From Tomocerus qinae (lineage: Eukaryota > Arthropoda > Collembola > Entomobryomorpha > Tomoceridae), in NCBI GenBank assembly GCA_020055645.1, contig CM034550.1, positions 14,273,001-14,337,000 of the forward strand: DNA of 64,000 nt, read 5' to 3'. Made by a program: the position numbers and the translations under genes. Below, piece by piece: positions 1 through 11,342 of the stretch. The notes below the pieces were generated by a model, which was not told the origin of the DNA, ran no database searches, and saw only the letters and a list, made by a program, of their open reading frames with translations. The first letter of the stretch is position 1, and every line of letters starts with the position of its first letter.

Positions 1-991
1 CTTAATTAGTGTAGAAATGTATAAAATGAACTACTAATTTATACTCACTCATAGATACTTTCCAGAAGGTCATTCAGCTTTGGATCGTCAATAGCATACC
101 TAAATATTATCATTTCCATAATTAGTTATTTTTCATGATGAACTACAGTTAGTAAAAGTTCAACCTACCTTTGACCAGTCACTATTGTCCAAAGAGAATT
201 TAAAGCCGCCAAGCTGAACTTTTTTTGAATTGACACAGGTTTTCCTGTTACTCGACTAAATCCATCAATAATTTCATGTACTTCGTCCATAATCATGGAT
301 TCCATGGATTTTTTACCGAATCCAAAAGTCTTCAACTGCCGAACTACAAATCGACGTTGCTCCGACCATACTTCACCATCACTTGCAACAAGCCCTTTGG
401 TAAATTTTGAAATAAATTAAGTTTGTTCGCTTTAAGCTTTAAATTATCGTTCTTAGATCTTACCAGTTTTTCCTCCGCATGGTACACAGAAACATTTATT
501 GTCTGAACGCCCATTTAGGTCTGGTATGTTGAAAGCTTCCCGAATTAAATTGGTATCACTTAACACGATTAAGCTAAAAAAAATAAAAAACAATTTACTA
601 ATTGATGCGTGATTAGCGATGTCAACTTGATTGAAAAAATCTTACTTCAATTGTCCCAGCTTTATTTTCAAAATGTTTCCATATTTCTGACAAACTTTTA
701 AAACAATGCTATCATAATTCATTCCTGAAATTGTTAAATACTTTATTAAAGTCAAATATAATTATTTTGGTAGTGTTATATTTATTTTATTTTGAGCGGA
801 ATAAATAGGGAAGAAATTATATTTTTCAGAATAGAAAATAACTTACTTCGAAAGAACAGATACCAAACCACCAAGAGTAAACTAGGCTCTGGTATTGACG
901 GCTTATCCTTTTTTGATGTTTTGGCATGGACGAAAATCCAAATGGTTACTGATATTATTAATGTGTAAAGGATAACTGCTGATACAAACAT
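1..991 (-). CDS. CYP2-clan cytochrome P450, N-terminal half (gene 1 of array, cut by window edge)
   Basis: Membrane-anchored haem monooxygenase of the endoplasmic reticulum; substrate unknown. Exons read on the minus strand are 991-847, 724-646, 573-464, 394-169 and 99-49. The haem-binding half lies off the left edge. Translation starts MFVSAVILYTLIISV, a hydrophobic signal anchor, followed by a proline stretch ending in IPEP. The C-helix motif WSEQRRF (W-x-x-x-R) is near position 345, followed by GFGKKSMESMIMDEV and LNSLWTIVTGQR, as in CYP2-clan proteins. I chose ATG 991 because the anchor starts there and the first exon then equals exons 1+2 of the two paralogues. An in-frame ATG at 1087 is less likely. 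Exons 3 to 6 are 79, 110, 226 and 51 nt, the same as in genes 2 and 3. The exon 1/2 intron of the paralogues is absent here. Family assignment is strong; the subfamily is not determined. Confidence 0.88.
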
Positions 992-2469
992 AGTTTTATG
1001 TTTAGATACAAAAACGGAATGTTTTTGACAATTTTTCACTTTCCACTTTTGAAGTCCACAATTTTCCACAAACAAGCATATTACCAATATACTAGGTCAT
1101 AAATTCTCGTGAGAATATCTTTAGTATTCCTTCGACCACACAATATTATTCAGGAAATATATGTTCTGAGTATAAAAGTATGAGTCTAAATTTACTGGAG
1201 AATCACCATCCACACTCGAAAGGAACATTCTAAGACTGAGTCAATCAAAAGCGTTAAAAGGCAGTTTGTCTCGTGTTCTGGTCAAATTATGTACACACCC
1301 CATGCGTCATAGTTTTGGTTCAGACGGTCACGAACGATTTTCCGACTTAAGTTTAATGTACTAAAGTCCAACTTCAGGGGAGATTGCTACGGAAAATCCA
1401 CATTTGTGTTTGGAGGTGGTCAAAGGTGAACATTTAAGTGTTAAGTCGATTAAGCACATCATGTTATATATACAGCGGTGAAACACACGCGGATCTTCTG
1501 GCAACTTCTCTCTGTGCAAAAAATGAATCTAAAAAACAATTTTTTAAAAAGAATTTCAATGTTCGTGTGCAAGAATGTTGGTATTTTGTGCAATACAGAT
1601 AGCATCAACATAAAATCAGTTGATGGTGGCCCAAACTGCGATTAAAGTAGTTTTAATGCAAAACATTCAATAAAGCATGAAACAATGTACATATTATCAT
1701 ACTTAATTATTCACGTGAATTGAAGAATACGTACTATTTCAAAAAACGACAATAATTGCCTAAGCACACAATTTATTTTCAGGAGAGTCGAATCATCTAA
1801 CAATAAGCTTTAGTGTATACAGAGCTTAAAAATAACCTGCCAGATAAAAATATGCATATTTTTGCTAAATGTGCACTAAACAATGACCCATGGTTTTTAA
1901 ATGTTTGCAGATAACTTTTAAATACTAAGACAGAGTGTTAATGTTAATCGTGCCCACCCAATACGCAGTTGTTTTGATTTTGGGTTTATCCCAAAATAAA
2001 ATAGAGTATCAACGCCAAAATTGTTGTGATTTCGAAGTTCGTGGGATGGATCTTTTGTCGTGACTCTAATCAATTATATTTTGAACTTGGAAAATTTCAA
2101 CTGCAACAACTATCTGTTAAATTAGTAAATTGTGTATGAGGATGAGAAGTTGTTGCATGTGGAGGGTATGCAAATCTCCCATTGACGTACCTGTACAAAA
2201 ACTAACTAAGAGTCAGAACGAAAACCGCCCGTCTTACATCCCAGGAGAATTTCATTATAAATCTTGGCAATACTTGATTTGAGTAAGCAAATAAAAATTA
2301 ACACAATTTACACATTACAGAAATGATAACTAAGAACATTAGTCAACAGGCGAAAGGTTAGTTGAAGATTCTCAGGTTTTGTAGTTCAGTAAATAAAAAA
2401 ATAATAGAGAATGCGTATGACTTTTGTATACTTATTTATTGTAGTACACAATTTATTTAGTATTGCAAA

Positions 2470-2501
<32 letters not shown>

Positions 2502-3194
2502 AGGCTGAAATTCTATAAGCAATTTTAGAGATTCGTGCAGGTTGGTACGAAAAGCTCTCATGTAATCACAAATGTTTAAGTTTTAATCTAAGGATCAATT
2601 TGACACTATCGCTGAGAACTTTCGAAAACCCCCAATACACTAAGTACTATCATCATTGTTGCACGAACTAGCAAATACAGTACATTTACAATAGTGAGAA
2701 AAGAGTTTTGTTGTGGTAAAAGTATTATCGTGGCTACCGGTATTACAAATAATAGCAATATAAGGTATACCAACAACATATTATGATAAACAAAAACACG
2801 GACAACAGAAAACTTATTACGGCTCGTATAAAATCCTGATGTTTACTAATGTGTCAAGTTAAGATTCCAAGATTTCGGTAAAATTTAATCATGAACAAAA
2901 AAACAGCATCTAAAGTATCTTTTGGGGTTAGCCAATAAAAATGCCGACTAAAGGTTAAAGCTCGTCTGAAATTGACGTACTTAGATTTTGTAATAAGAAT
3001 GGTGAATTGAATCATACGTATGTTTCTCAATCTATTCAGCTTTCAGCTGAATCACACAGATTTAGCCACAATAAAAATTTAGTATGACATAGTAATTTAA
3101 TACTTAACAAAATATACAATTTACATTGACAATACACGCAAGAACAGTGGTTGGATATTTTTTTTTTACTACAGATGGATTTAATGAAATAATT
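992..3194. other. Intergenic region between P450 genes 1 and 2
   Basis: I see no coding exons in this 2.2-kb AT-rich stretch. It must hold the gene 1 promoter (just above 991) and the gene 2 polyadenylation region (below 3195). The only structured sequence is a (TAA)n microsatellite near 2471-2499. Confidence 0.6.
2471..2499. repeat. (TAA)n microsatellite
   Basis: About nine uninterrupted TAA units are readable directly in the sequence, in intergenic DNA downstream of P450 gene 2. Confidence 0.9.
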
Positions 3195-6100
3195 TTATAG
3201 GGCATGTACCCTTTCTTTGAATATCACATTAAATGGTCTCGGAGCCAAAATAAATCCAATTTTTGGTTTGAAAGATACTTCTTTAACAGCTGGATCAGGC
3301 AGGACTTCAAATTTTTGAAATATTGTAGTAAGGAACAAAAATATTGTATCTCTTGACATGGTTTCGCCTATACAAATTCTTTTTCCTACTGAAAATGGCA
3401 TGAAGGAGTCATGTTTTTTATTACACTGGCCATTATCATCAATGAATCTCTCAGGTCGAAAATTTTGAGGGTCTTTCCATATAGCAGGATCATTATGAAC
3501 TCCTTTAAACAGAAAATATTCATACTTTGTATTTCAAAATTTTACATCACATATCACAGGCATACAAATAGGCTGGACATTTTAATACACAATATAGCTA
3601 TACACTCACCTTGTAAATGTGACAGTATGGAACAGCCTTTTGGAATTCTGTATCCGCAAAAATCGACGTCTCTCATTGCAGAATGCATTAGTCCCAGAGG
3701 AATAACTGTATACTTCCTTAAAATCTCCATTATTAACGCTTCCGTATAAGGCATCCTGTAAGTTTTACATATAACATGAACTTTAATTACAATAGAACTC
3801 GTCAATAGTAAGAAAATTAGAAAATAAGTATGCAAATGGCTACTTTGGTCGATCTGCTAAACAAGGCGTTTTCTCCTTTCCAATTATTTGATCGATTTCG
3901 TTACGGAATTTCTTTTGGACATCTTGGAACTGGCTTAGACATAAAATAGCCCACTGCAAAGCACTAAAGAAATTCTGAAAATTTAATTCTAACTCAAGAT
4001 GCAAGACAGCTGTCTATATTATATCAATTTAGTATACTTTTGACTGAAACGGAAATGGACCTACAATAGCTCACAATTAAATACAACTCCGATGTCACAA
4101 AATCGCAACCGGCATAAATAATTTAATTACCTGGAAGAACTGCAAACAAATAATCAAATATTTCAGAGTCAGCCTTCATTCACTGTATAGTAAAATTAAT
4201 AATTTGAAATCAATTTAAACTTACGTTTCTGATCCAGCTAGAAACATGTCACTCATTACTGTCACGAGATTTTTTTCTGTATAAAAACATTTTTTAAATT
4301 TCTACTGGAAAATTATCCTGGTAAAGTATCAAATACTTTTATATACAATTAATAATTAAGTACCTCCGTTTTCTTTGTAAAAGCTAGAATTTTCATCTTC
4401 GCACTTGTTAATTTCTTGAAGATAAGTATCTATCAAGTCTCTTGGACTTTCTTCATTGTATGTAATTTTGTGTTCTTCAATGTGACCCTTGAAGAACATT
4501 CGGTAAGATTTGGAAAAATCAAGAAAGTTCTTCCAGCCAGTTATATTTGGCAAAAATTCGGCAACAGAAGGAAAGCAGACAAAGAGTGGATTCATTACAG
4601 ATTCCCCAAATATTCTATAGAAATCGATTAAACAATTAAAAAAATATATATAATAAAACTATATAAACCTACATTTGAATAATATATTATTAGTTTTGCG
4701 AAGTCTATTTTTCATAGGGAGACATTCGAGGCAGGCTAACTGTCCTCAGGATTTGTCAATCCCTATGTATCCTTTTTTCATAGGGAGACATTCGAGGCAG
4801 GCTAACTGTCCTCAGGATTTGTCAATCCCTATGTATCCTTTTCCCCTTTGAGTCAAAACGACTTGTCATGCGTACCTCAAAAACCTGAAACTTTTGGGGA
4901 AAAATTATAGATACAAAACGGGTAAATTATTCTTCGAACTACGTTGCGTTAATTCAGCAACTCTGTCGGAGGTCCGATTCTCCCGCTAGACACCGAAGAT
5001 TCGGTTGTCCCATTGTTTGGTCATCATAATGCAATTTGTCAAGTTAAGTTTCCCTAGATACAGTGAATAGTAGTAGTATAGTGTAGTATTCTTTCAAATC
5101 CCTGTCATTACGTGTCTTACGTCCACTCACTCTACTTTGGCATAGTAATAAACAAGGTGACTGAATCCCGTCGCCTAGTACTAATTTAAAGGATTTCAAT
5201 TACTAGGTGCAACCATTGGGTGCAACCACAACACCAACCTATCATTCCCCTGATGGGGGTTGGGGGGCAGAGCCCCCCATAAAACCAAATTCTGATATCA
5301 TTCGATAGAGTATTTTATTAATGATTTTGAGAATAAATGATAATATACATTTTACGGATTCCAGCAATGGGAAAAAATTCTAGGGATTGAAAATAATTTT
5401 AGAAATGGGATATTCCAGGGATAGAAAATAATTTTTAAAATGAGAAAAAGAAATATTCCAGGAATAAAAAATATTGTTTTGCGTATAACAGACCTAAAAT
5501 ATTCTTAATTCACTGAGAATGTTTTACCTAACTTTCAATATAGCGCTACATTACATATAAACTATTTATAAACAATAAAAACTATAAAATAAAAAATATT
5601 ACAGGTAAAAACCTTAAAAAGCTCATAGGGAGACGCAATGAAAACCAGAAAACAAGGAAAAGTAGTTTCTGGATAATTTAAATAGGGCGTAATTTAATAA
5701 ACATGTATGCCCCAGTCTCCCGGTTGAAATTAGAAATTCGAAATAGTCTTTCCACGTTATTGAAAATTCTTCAAAGAATTCAGCTGATTCAAGAAGGTTC
5801 TTCTAAAATGAAGTAGAAATTAGGAAAATGCCAGACTATATAGGAAAAATGCACATATTTTACTAAAATGTTTGTATATATATTTTGTGACATAAAAATA
5901 TTTTTAAATCGTAGTTGCAAATTCTGAAAACAATCTAGATAGTATCAAAGACAATTTAGCCTTGTACAACCAGTTAATTGTTTTTCAGCAAATAAGTACA
6001 TTATTGTCATGAGTTCTAATAACCCTATACGATACTCCCTTACCCTAATTATCTCTTTGTCTCCACCTTGTAACTAGTGGATATGGGGCCAAGGAGACTT

Positions 6101-9100
6101 ATGGCACCTTGATAACAACCAAATGATAACACTCATCCCCACTCATTCATACTACTACTACTCAAGGTTTCTATAGAGATCCCCTTAAGAGGTTAGACGA
6201 AGCGGGAGTTGGCAAGTTAAAAATTCACTTTTTTCACCTCTGGAGGACAAATCCTATAATTTGTCCTCCACTGCTTGGATAGGATAATAGGACCTGACTT
6301 ATTACCATGGTGTTCCAGGCAGGGGAATTTAGATATGATAAAAGTTAATTTTTAACTTGCCAACTACCGCTTCGACTAACCTGTTACTATTAGAGGAATC
6401 TTGACTACTACTACTACTACTACTCCCCAACCTGGGGACAATGTCAACTAAAATGAAAAGTGGGATTTTGGGTCAATTTTGATGACGTAAGCTGTCGTCA
6501 CACTTAGGGGGTCGGGGGTTGACCGTGTATTTTGATAGGCATTTTCAGTGTCCTCAAAACTAAGTCAAAATATCCATGACAATGGACCGTGATTTCCGTT
6601 CCACCGTCCCACTAGATACATGTTGACAGTGACGTCAGCTGCCGTCATTTTTGAAATACATGTAAAAGTATACTCTTTTGTCCGAACCTTTATCCCTATA
6701 TACAGGGTGGCGCAAAATGATGTATACATGAACTTTGACCTTTAATAACTGACGATCGGTTAAGTGTATTGCAATGATATGCACACCATGTGAAAGAGCA
6801 TACGTTTTTTAATCAGATTTCTGAGTTTGAGGACCCTCCGTCTCCAGGCACCGTCGTAATCGCTCCAGCACTGACCGACCTGTCTTTTTTAAATTTTCCT
6901 GATTTATTTCCCATTTCCGTAACGATGCTTTCGCTTAGTTGCAATAATGTTGCTGCCTTTTCGGCATGAACATTATCCTCGACGATTCCCCAAAGACTGA
7001 AATCACATGGTGTTAGGTCCGGTGATCTTGGTGGCCATGAAACCGGTGCTCCCCCACCAATCCAACTGTTAGGAAAGTGGGTATCAAACCATTTGTCCAA
7101 GTCTGGAATGCGGCGGTGCCCCATCTTGCACAATGACTAAAAGATTTTGAATGTGATTTGGAATTACTTGAATAGCTGGTCAATTAAGTCATTTAGCATT
7201 GCTAAACACTAATCCCCAAAATCCCCATTGCAGGTTTAATTAAAAACAAGATGTTAAAGGATTCCGCCTGACCACAATCCTGCCCAACAGCAAATTGTTT
7301 TACTCTTTAACTGTGATGGAGTAACGAGTAACGAACGGTATTTAGTTAAATGACTTAATTGGCTAGCTATTAAGTTATTCCAAATCGCAATCGTTTAGTC
7401 ACTTTGCAAGATGGGACACCGGCACATTTCAGACTTGATGCTAGAGAATGGTTTGAAACCCACTTTCCTGACAAATGGATTGGTAGGGGAGCAGTGGCGG
7501 CTCTAGGATTTGCGAGGCCTTGGGCAAAATGTTTGCGCGCAGCGCGAAAAACTTTGTCAATTTTTGATAAAAAATTAGTCAAAACTGGCCTAAAAATGTC
7601 AAATAATCATTTTTTTGCTATTTTGAGAAAAATATCTTTTTTCATGGATTTTGGGGTGGGGCTTCAGCCTATAAGGGTTTCCACCTCAATACGTCCTTTA
7701 TTCAAAATAAGACTCTGTTAAAGATCATTAAATAAGACCCTAAAATTCTGTTAAAGACTAGCTATGTATGGGCGCTATGCGGCATTTTAGAATTGAATAT
7801 TTTATTCCTTTTTTTAAAAATTACTTTACTTCTTTTAAAATTAAAAAAACTATTAGTGGAAACATAATTGTGTACATCTACTGTAATTATGCAATTTTGG
7901 TATCGCAAAATGCTACAAATTCGTGGATTGAAATGCATATAGTAATTCTGATGTAATAATTCTGAGAGATGCTGCTTTCGTGTCACCAGTATGTTTTTAC
8001 TAGATTGCGCGATGTTTACTTTCGGTATACTTTTCTTCCTTAAATTATAAAAAATGGTTCTGTAATAAAACAAACCGTATAACTTAAACCAAAATACAAA
8101 ACCAGTATCTCTGAAATGAAATCAACACAGACAAGTTGAAATTCTTTCTTCATGCCAAGGCTCTGCGCGAGGCCCCAAAAGCGCGAGGCCCTGGGCAACT
8201 GCCCAGTCCTCCCATATGGAAAGCCGCCTCTAGGGGAGCACCAGTTTCATGGCCACCATGATCATCGGACCTAACACCATGTGATTTCAGTCTTTGGGGA
8301 ATCGTCGAGGATAATGTTCATGCCGAAAAGCTAGCAACATTATTGCAACTACGCGAAAGCATCGTTACGGAAATGGGAAATAAATCAGGAAAATTAAAAA
8401 AAAAACAGGTCGGTCAGTGCTGGAGCGATTACGACGGTGCCTGGAGACGGAGGGTCCTCAAACTCAGAAATCTGATTAAAAAACGTATGCTCATTCACAT
8501 GGTGTGCATATCATTGCAATACACTTAACCAATCGTCAGTTATTGAAGGTCAAAGTTCATGTATACATCATTCTGCGCCACCCTGTACTTCTATTATCCT
8601 TGACTACTCCCCATCTAAAAGAATTTTCCTCCGATCTGCCAATTACTACTATAGTAAAATTTTAAAATAACGTGTATACTACTGGATTTTTCATGGTCTC
8701 TCTTGGTTTTTATAGTCGTTTGTTTGGGTAGGTTATTTAAAATTCTATACTAAAACTACCACATATTAGTAGTAATCAAAAGTAGAATCGAATCCGATTT
8801 GATTTAATTTTTTGCATCAAAACTGCGTCTGCTCATGCGCGAACAAGAAAATCGTATCGTTCTCATCGGAATTTTTTGAATCGTCTCTTGGGACGATTTA
8901 GATTCGGATTAGAAAGATTTTGGTTGGAAAATCGCAGGTTGTTATGGGGACAATCACACTTTTTAGCTAAGCTCAAGGTGAGTGAAATTGTTATGGGGAA
9001 AATTACCATGACAATTTTACTCACCTTGGCTAAGCTGTAAAATATCATTACTTTTGTTATTGAATCCTCATAGTTGTCAAATTATTTTAATCAGAGCCCT

Positions 9101-10562
9101 CAAAAGCTATGTTGGATTTGATCCATTTTCTTCAATCTGAATCTAAATCAAATCCGATTCGATTTTACTTTTGATTACTACTATTATTAGAACTGCACTT
9201 GTACTACCGATTTTCACATTGCACAATGCTGAAAACGATTCAAAAGCAATTTCAACCGGTAGACTGGGGCACACATGTTTATTAAATTACGCCCTATTTA
9301 AATTATCCAGAAACTACTTTTCCTTGTTTTCTGGTTTTCATTGCGTCTCCCTATGAGCTTTTTAAGGTTTTTACCTGTAATATTTTTTTTAGGTTAGCGG
9401 TAATAAGTATGCTAATAAAAAATTAAACATGTTATTTGCAGAATGAAGAAATTTTCATGAAAAATGTGTACCAATTTCGAAATAACTTACCCACAAATCC
9501 TTTCTAGAAGGTCATTTAATTCTGAATCATCTAGAGAATACCTAAATAAATTAACCCAAGTGATATGATGTTTATCATTTTGAAATATTCCATAAAATTA
9601 TCAATTAAACAGAATCATTCATTTACCTTTGACCTGTTATGAGTGTCCATAATGAATTAAGAGAAGCTAAGCTAAACAGTTTCTGTATTGACGCTGGCTC
9701 TCCCTCTTCCTTGCCTAGAATATCAACAATGTCACGAACTTCGTCCATAATCATCGATTCCATCGTTTTTCTTCCAAATCCAAAATTTTTGAGATTTCGA
9801 ATGGCAAAACGTCTTTGTTCCACCCATGTTGGACCGTCACTTGCAACGATGCCTTAATTAACCCAAAATATGCAAAATATAATTTCAATCAGTACTGTCA
9901 ATTAATAATGGTAGTCAAACACTGTTAATGATGGCATTAATGATTTGTTAAGAACCTGTTTTCCCTTCACATGGTATGCAAAAGCATTTTGTATCAGATC
10001 GCCCATTTAACTCCGGCGTATTGAAAGCCTCTCGAATAAGTGTTGGATCATTCAATACAATCAATCTGTCATTTCATATTGTACATAATTTTAATTAATT
10101 TTAATTGCAATTATCGTCTGAAATTAATATTTCATGACATTATCCTTACTTCAACTCTCCCAGCTTGAATTTAATGATTTTTCCGTATCTCTGGCACACT
10201 TTGGATATCACAGCATCAGGAGTCATTCCTACGAAAATGTGAATTATTTAATCACAGTTTCAGTTGGACGTTAATTATTGTAGCTATTTTATCAAGACAC
10301 CTTTACTTACCTTTGAATAGTAGATACCAGAGAACAAGTAACAAACTCGGTTCTATATTGCAAATTTAAACTTTAATTAGTCTTATGCACATATTTTGTA
10401 TAATAGTTCAATTAGTTTTACCAAATCCAAAAACAATCTTCAAAAGTCAATTTAGTTACCTGGTATAACTCTGTGGGAATCTTTATTGTATTTCCAAAGG
10501 TAGATGAAAAGACAGATTATAACTGTATACAATAATATGTATGGACTACTCAGTACTTCCAT
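3195..10562 (-). CDS. CYP2-clan cytochrome P450 (gene 2 of array), interrupted by a 4.9-kb transposon-filled intron
   Basis: Microsomal haem monooxygenase, 498 aa. Minus-strand exons: 10562-10460, 10352-10311, 10228-10150, 10065-9956, 9852-9627, 9541-9491, 4614-4364, 4276-4225, 4139-4131, 3963-3844, 3755-3610, 3502-3195. They sum to 1497 nt in frame. Motifs in order: N-terminal hydrophobic anchor (LLYTVIICLFIYLW), C-helix W..QRRF, GFGRKTMESMIMDEV, I-helix LAGSET, K-helix EILR (ExxR), PERF, and haem loop FSVGKRICIG with the Cys ligand. Exon 6 ends in phase 2 (GG) and the exon at 4614 supplies the missing base, so both halves join across the 4876-bp intron. ATG 10565 one codon upstream is an alternative start; 10562 matches gene 3. 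The donor after exon 10 reads GTAGCC, a weak match. Transcript evidence would settle whether the large intron is still spliced. Confidence 0.85.
4131..4139 (-). other. 9-nt microexon of P450 gene 2
   Basis: On the minus strand, TTCTTCCAG is bounded by a TTTGCAG acceptor and a GTAATT donor. The preceding exon ends GAA AC and the following one begins T GCT TTG CAG TGG. With the microexon the protein reads AGSETSSSALQW, giving the normal spacing from the I-helix acid-Thr pair to the L-Q-W motif. Without it three residues are missing. The same-sized exon occurs at the same place in gene 3. Confidence 0.82.
4713..4844. repeat. 66-bp perfect tandem duplication
   Basis: Two adjacent copies begin at 4713 and 4779. 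Each copy starts CATAGGGAGACATTCGAGG and contains TCCCTATG near position 55, so the first 55 bp are bounded by the 8-bp inverted repeat CATAGGGA/TCCCTATG. It lies at the left side of the large intron of P450 gene 2. Confidence 0.9.
5245..5282. repeat. GC-rich hairpin inside AT-rich intron
   Basis: GGGGGGCAGAGCCCCCC forms a short perfect stem. Together with the adjacent G-runs it is sharply GC-rich against AT-rich surroundings. Such hairpins are common in non-autonomous elements; I could not assign a family. Confidence 0.5.
6151..6426. mobile_element. MITE with long inverted repeats, flanked by (TAC)n
   Basis: TTAGACGAAGCGGGAGTTGG (about 6193) is mirrored by the reverse complement near 6359-6380, with ACTACTACTACT runs at both outer ends. 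The centre holds a further hairpin at 6241-6270: TGGAGGACAAAT, a six-base loop, then its exact complement. Non-coding and about 275 bp. Confidence 0.7.
6703..8585. mobile_element. Palindromic (foldback) Tc1/mariner-like element, TA-flanked
   Basis: The ends are CAGGGTGGCGCAAAATGATG on the left and its near complement on the right, each flanked by TA. The arms (about 6703-7200 and 7340-8585) are inverted copies of the same roughly 500-bp segment. Both encode the C-terminus of a DDE transposase, left arm on minus and right arm on plus. Recognisable motifs are CKMGHRRIPDLDKW / MQDGTPAHFRLDAREW, FP..WIG.GAPVSWPPRSP, and DLTPCDFSLWGIVEDNVHAE. The N-terminal half of the transposase is absent, so it is not autonomous. 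The central loop (7200-7340) is unique. Confidence 0.8.
7492..8230. mobile_element. Non-autonomous hAT-like insertion with 8-bp target duplication
   Basis: The insertion begins CAGTGGCGGCTCTAGG and ends AAGCCGCCTC, imperfect terminal inverted repeats of hAT type. TAGGGGAG occurs immediately before (7484-7491) and after (8231-8238), the expected 8-bp target duplication. Removing the insertion and one copy restores the continuous right arm of the mariner-like palindrome (WIGRGAPVSW). It has no transposase. Confidence 0.85.
8764..9188. mobile_element. MITE with about 45-bp inverted repeats
   Basis: TAGTAGTAATCAAAAGTAGA followed by ATCGAATCCGATTTGATTTA on the left is mirrored at about 9143-9185 on the right. 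The interior has a smaller inverted pair around TTAGCTAAGCTCAAGGTGAG (8960s) and CTCACCTTGGCTAAGC (9020s). About 425 bp, non-coding. Confidence 0.68.
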
Positions 10563-11342
10563 CATTTTTAGCTTTTGATGTTTTTTTGTACTCACGAAAT
10601 CTCGAAATAATATTTTTGTATTAGTATAGATAAGTACCACAAAATCTGACAATTTATCAGACTGTTTCCAAATTGTAACATTTAAGTTATAACATTTGAT
10701 AGTTAGATAGTCTGAAAAAATGAAAGTTGTAGCCTAGAAATAGAATGGTATGTATGCTAAGTAAGTTTATTAGTCATGTCATGAGAAGAGTTTGAAAATG
10801 TACTGCTGTCAACACGCATGTACTTTAAGATCACGCTTTGCCTAAGATTTTCCCATAGTGTCTGTAAAGCAAGCCTTTTACACCAATTCTTTCCCAAAAC
10901 ATTCGTTCAAAAATACACGAAAGAATGTGGATAAAAGTGTTTGACGTTTCTTTTCTGGTTAATCAAAGTAAATCCATTAAAGTTGTTAGAATGGGAATGA
11001 CACTAACAAGCTTTAATATTGAATAATATTACTCTTAGCGTTTGAACATTTATGCGATAAAGTTACCTTTCTATAAATCTTTACAATAACTTAAAACCTA
11101 ACAATAACTTTCGAAACGTTTACTAGCGTGAAACGTGTGGCACTCTAATTTCCAAGAAATGAAATGCATTTGAGAATGGGAAATAAATTGCAAAAAATGC
11201 AACTTTGTACAATTTTATTTGTTTTCAATCACAGAAATTTGTTTTGTAAAAATGAGCATTTAATGTGCAAAATAAAGTTTTATCTAGCTTCAATTGTATA
11301 AACATATCCTACATTCATTTACGATGGCATTATAAGACTTTG
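10563..11342. other. Intergenic region between P450 genes 2 and 3
   Basis: No coding exon is visible in this stretch. A minus-strand AATAAA (TTTATT at 11214-11219) lies about 125 bp past the gene 3 stop and is a plausible polyadenylation signal. The gene 2 promoter should lie just above 10562, but I see no clear TATA box. Confidence 0.5.
11214..11219 (-). terminator. Candidate polyadenylation signal of P450 gene 3
   Basis: AATAAA on the minus strand, about 125 bp downstream of the stop codon at 11343-11345. Canonical hexamer; cleavage site not identified. Confidence 0.5.

Larger units (their letters stand above)
5591..9388. mobile_element. Large composite element with about 140-bp terminal inverted repeats
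   Basis: The left arm (about 5591-5733) and right arm (about 9248-9388) are near-exact reverse complements. They share ATTACAGGTAAAAACC at the outer edge, CATAGGGAGACGCAATG, and CCCAGTC-CCGGTTGAAATT at the inner edge. The 3.5 kb between them is largely younger insertions: a MITE at 6151-6426, a palindromic mariner-like element at 6703-8585 carrying a hAT-like insertion, and a further inverted-repeat element at 8764-9188. No transposase matching the outer repeats was found, so the class is unknown. It sits wholly inside an intron of P450 gene 2. Confidence 0.75.

Noticed and set aside
3195..4614. Treating the 3195-4614 P450 exons as a separate truncated pseudogene
   Set aside because: Exon lengths and phases continue exactly from the exons at 9491-10562, and the combined coding length is in frame.
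4960..5015. tRNA-like TpsiC segment (GGAGGTCCGATTCTCCCGC)
   Set aside because: The T-loop B box is imperfect and no A box or acceptor stem can be paired upstream.
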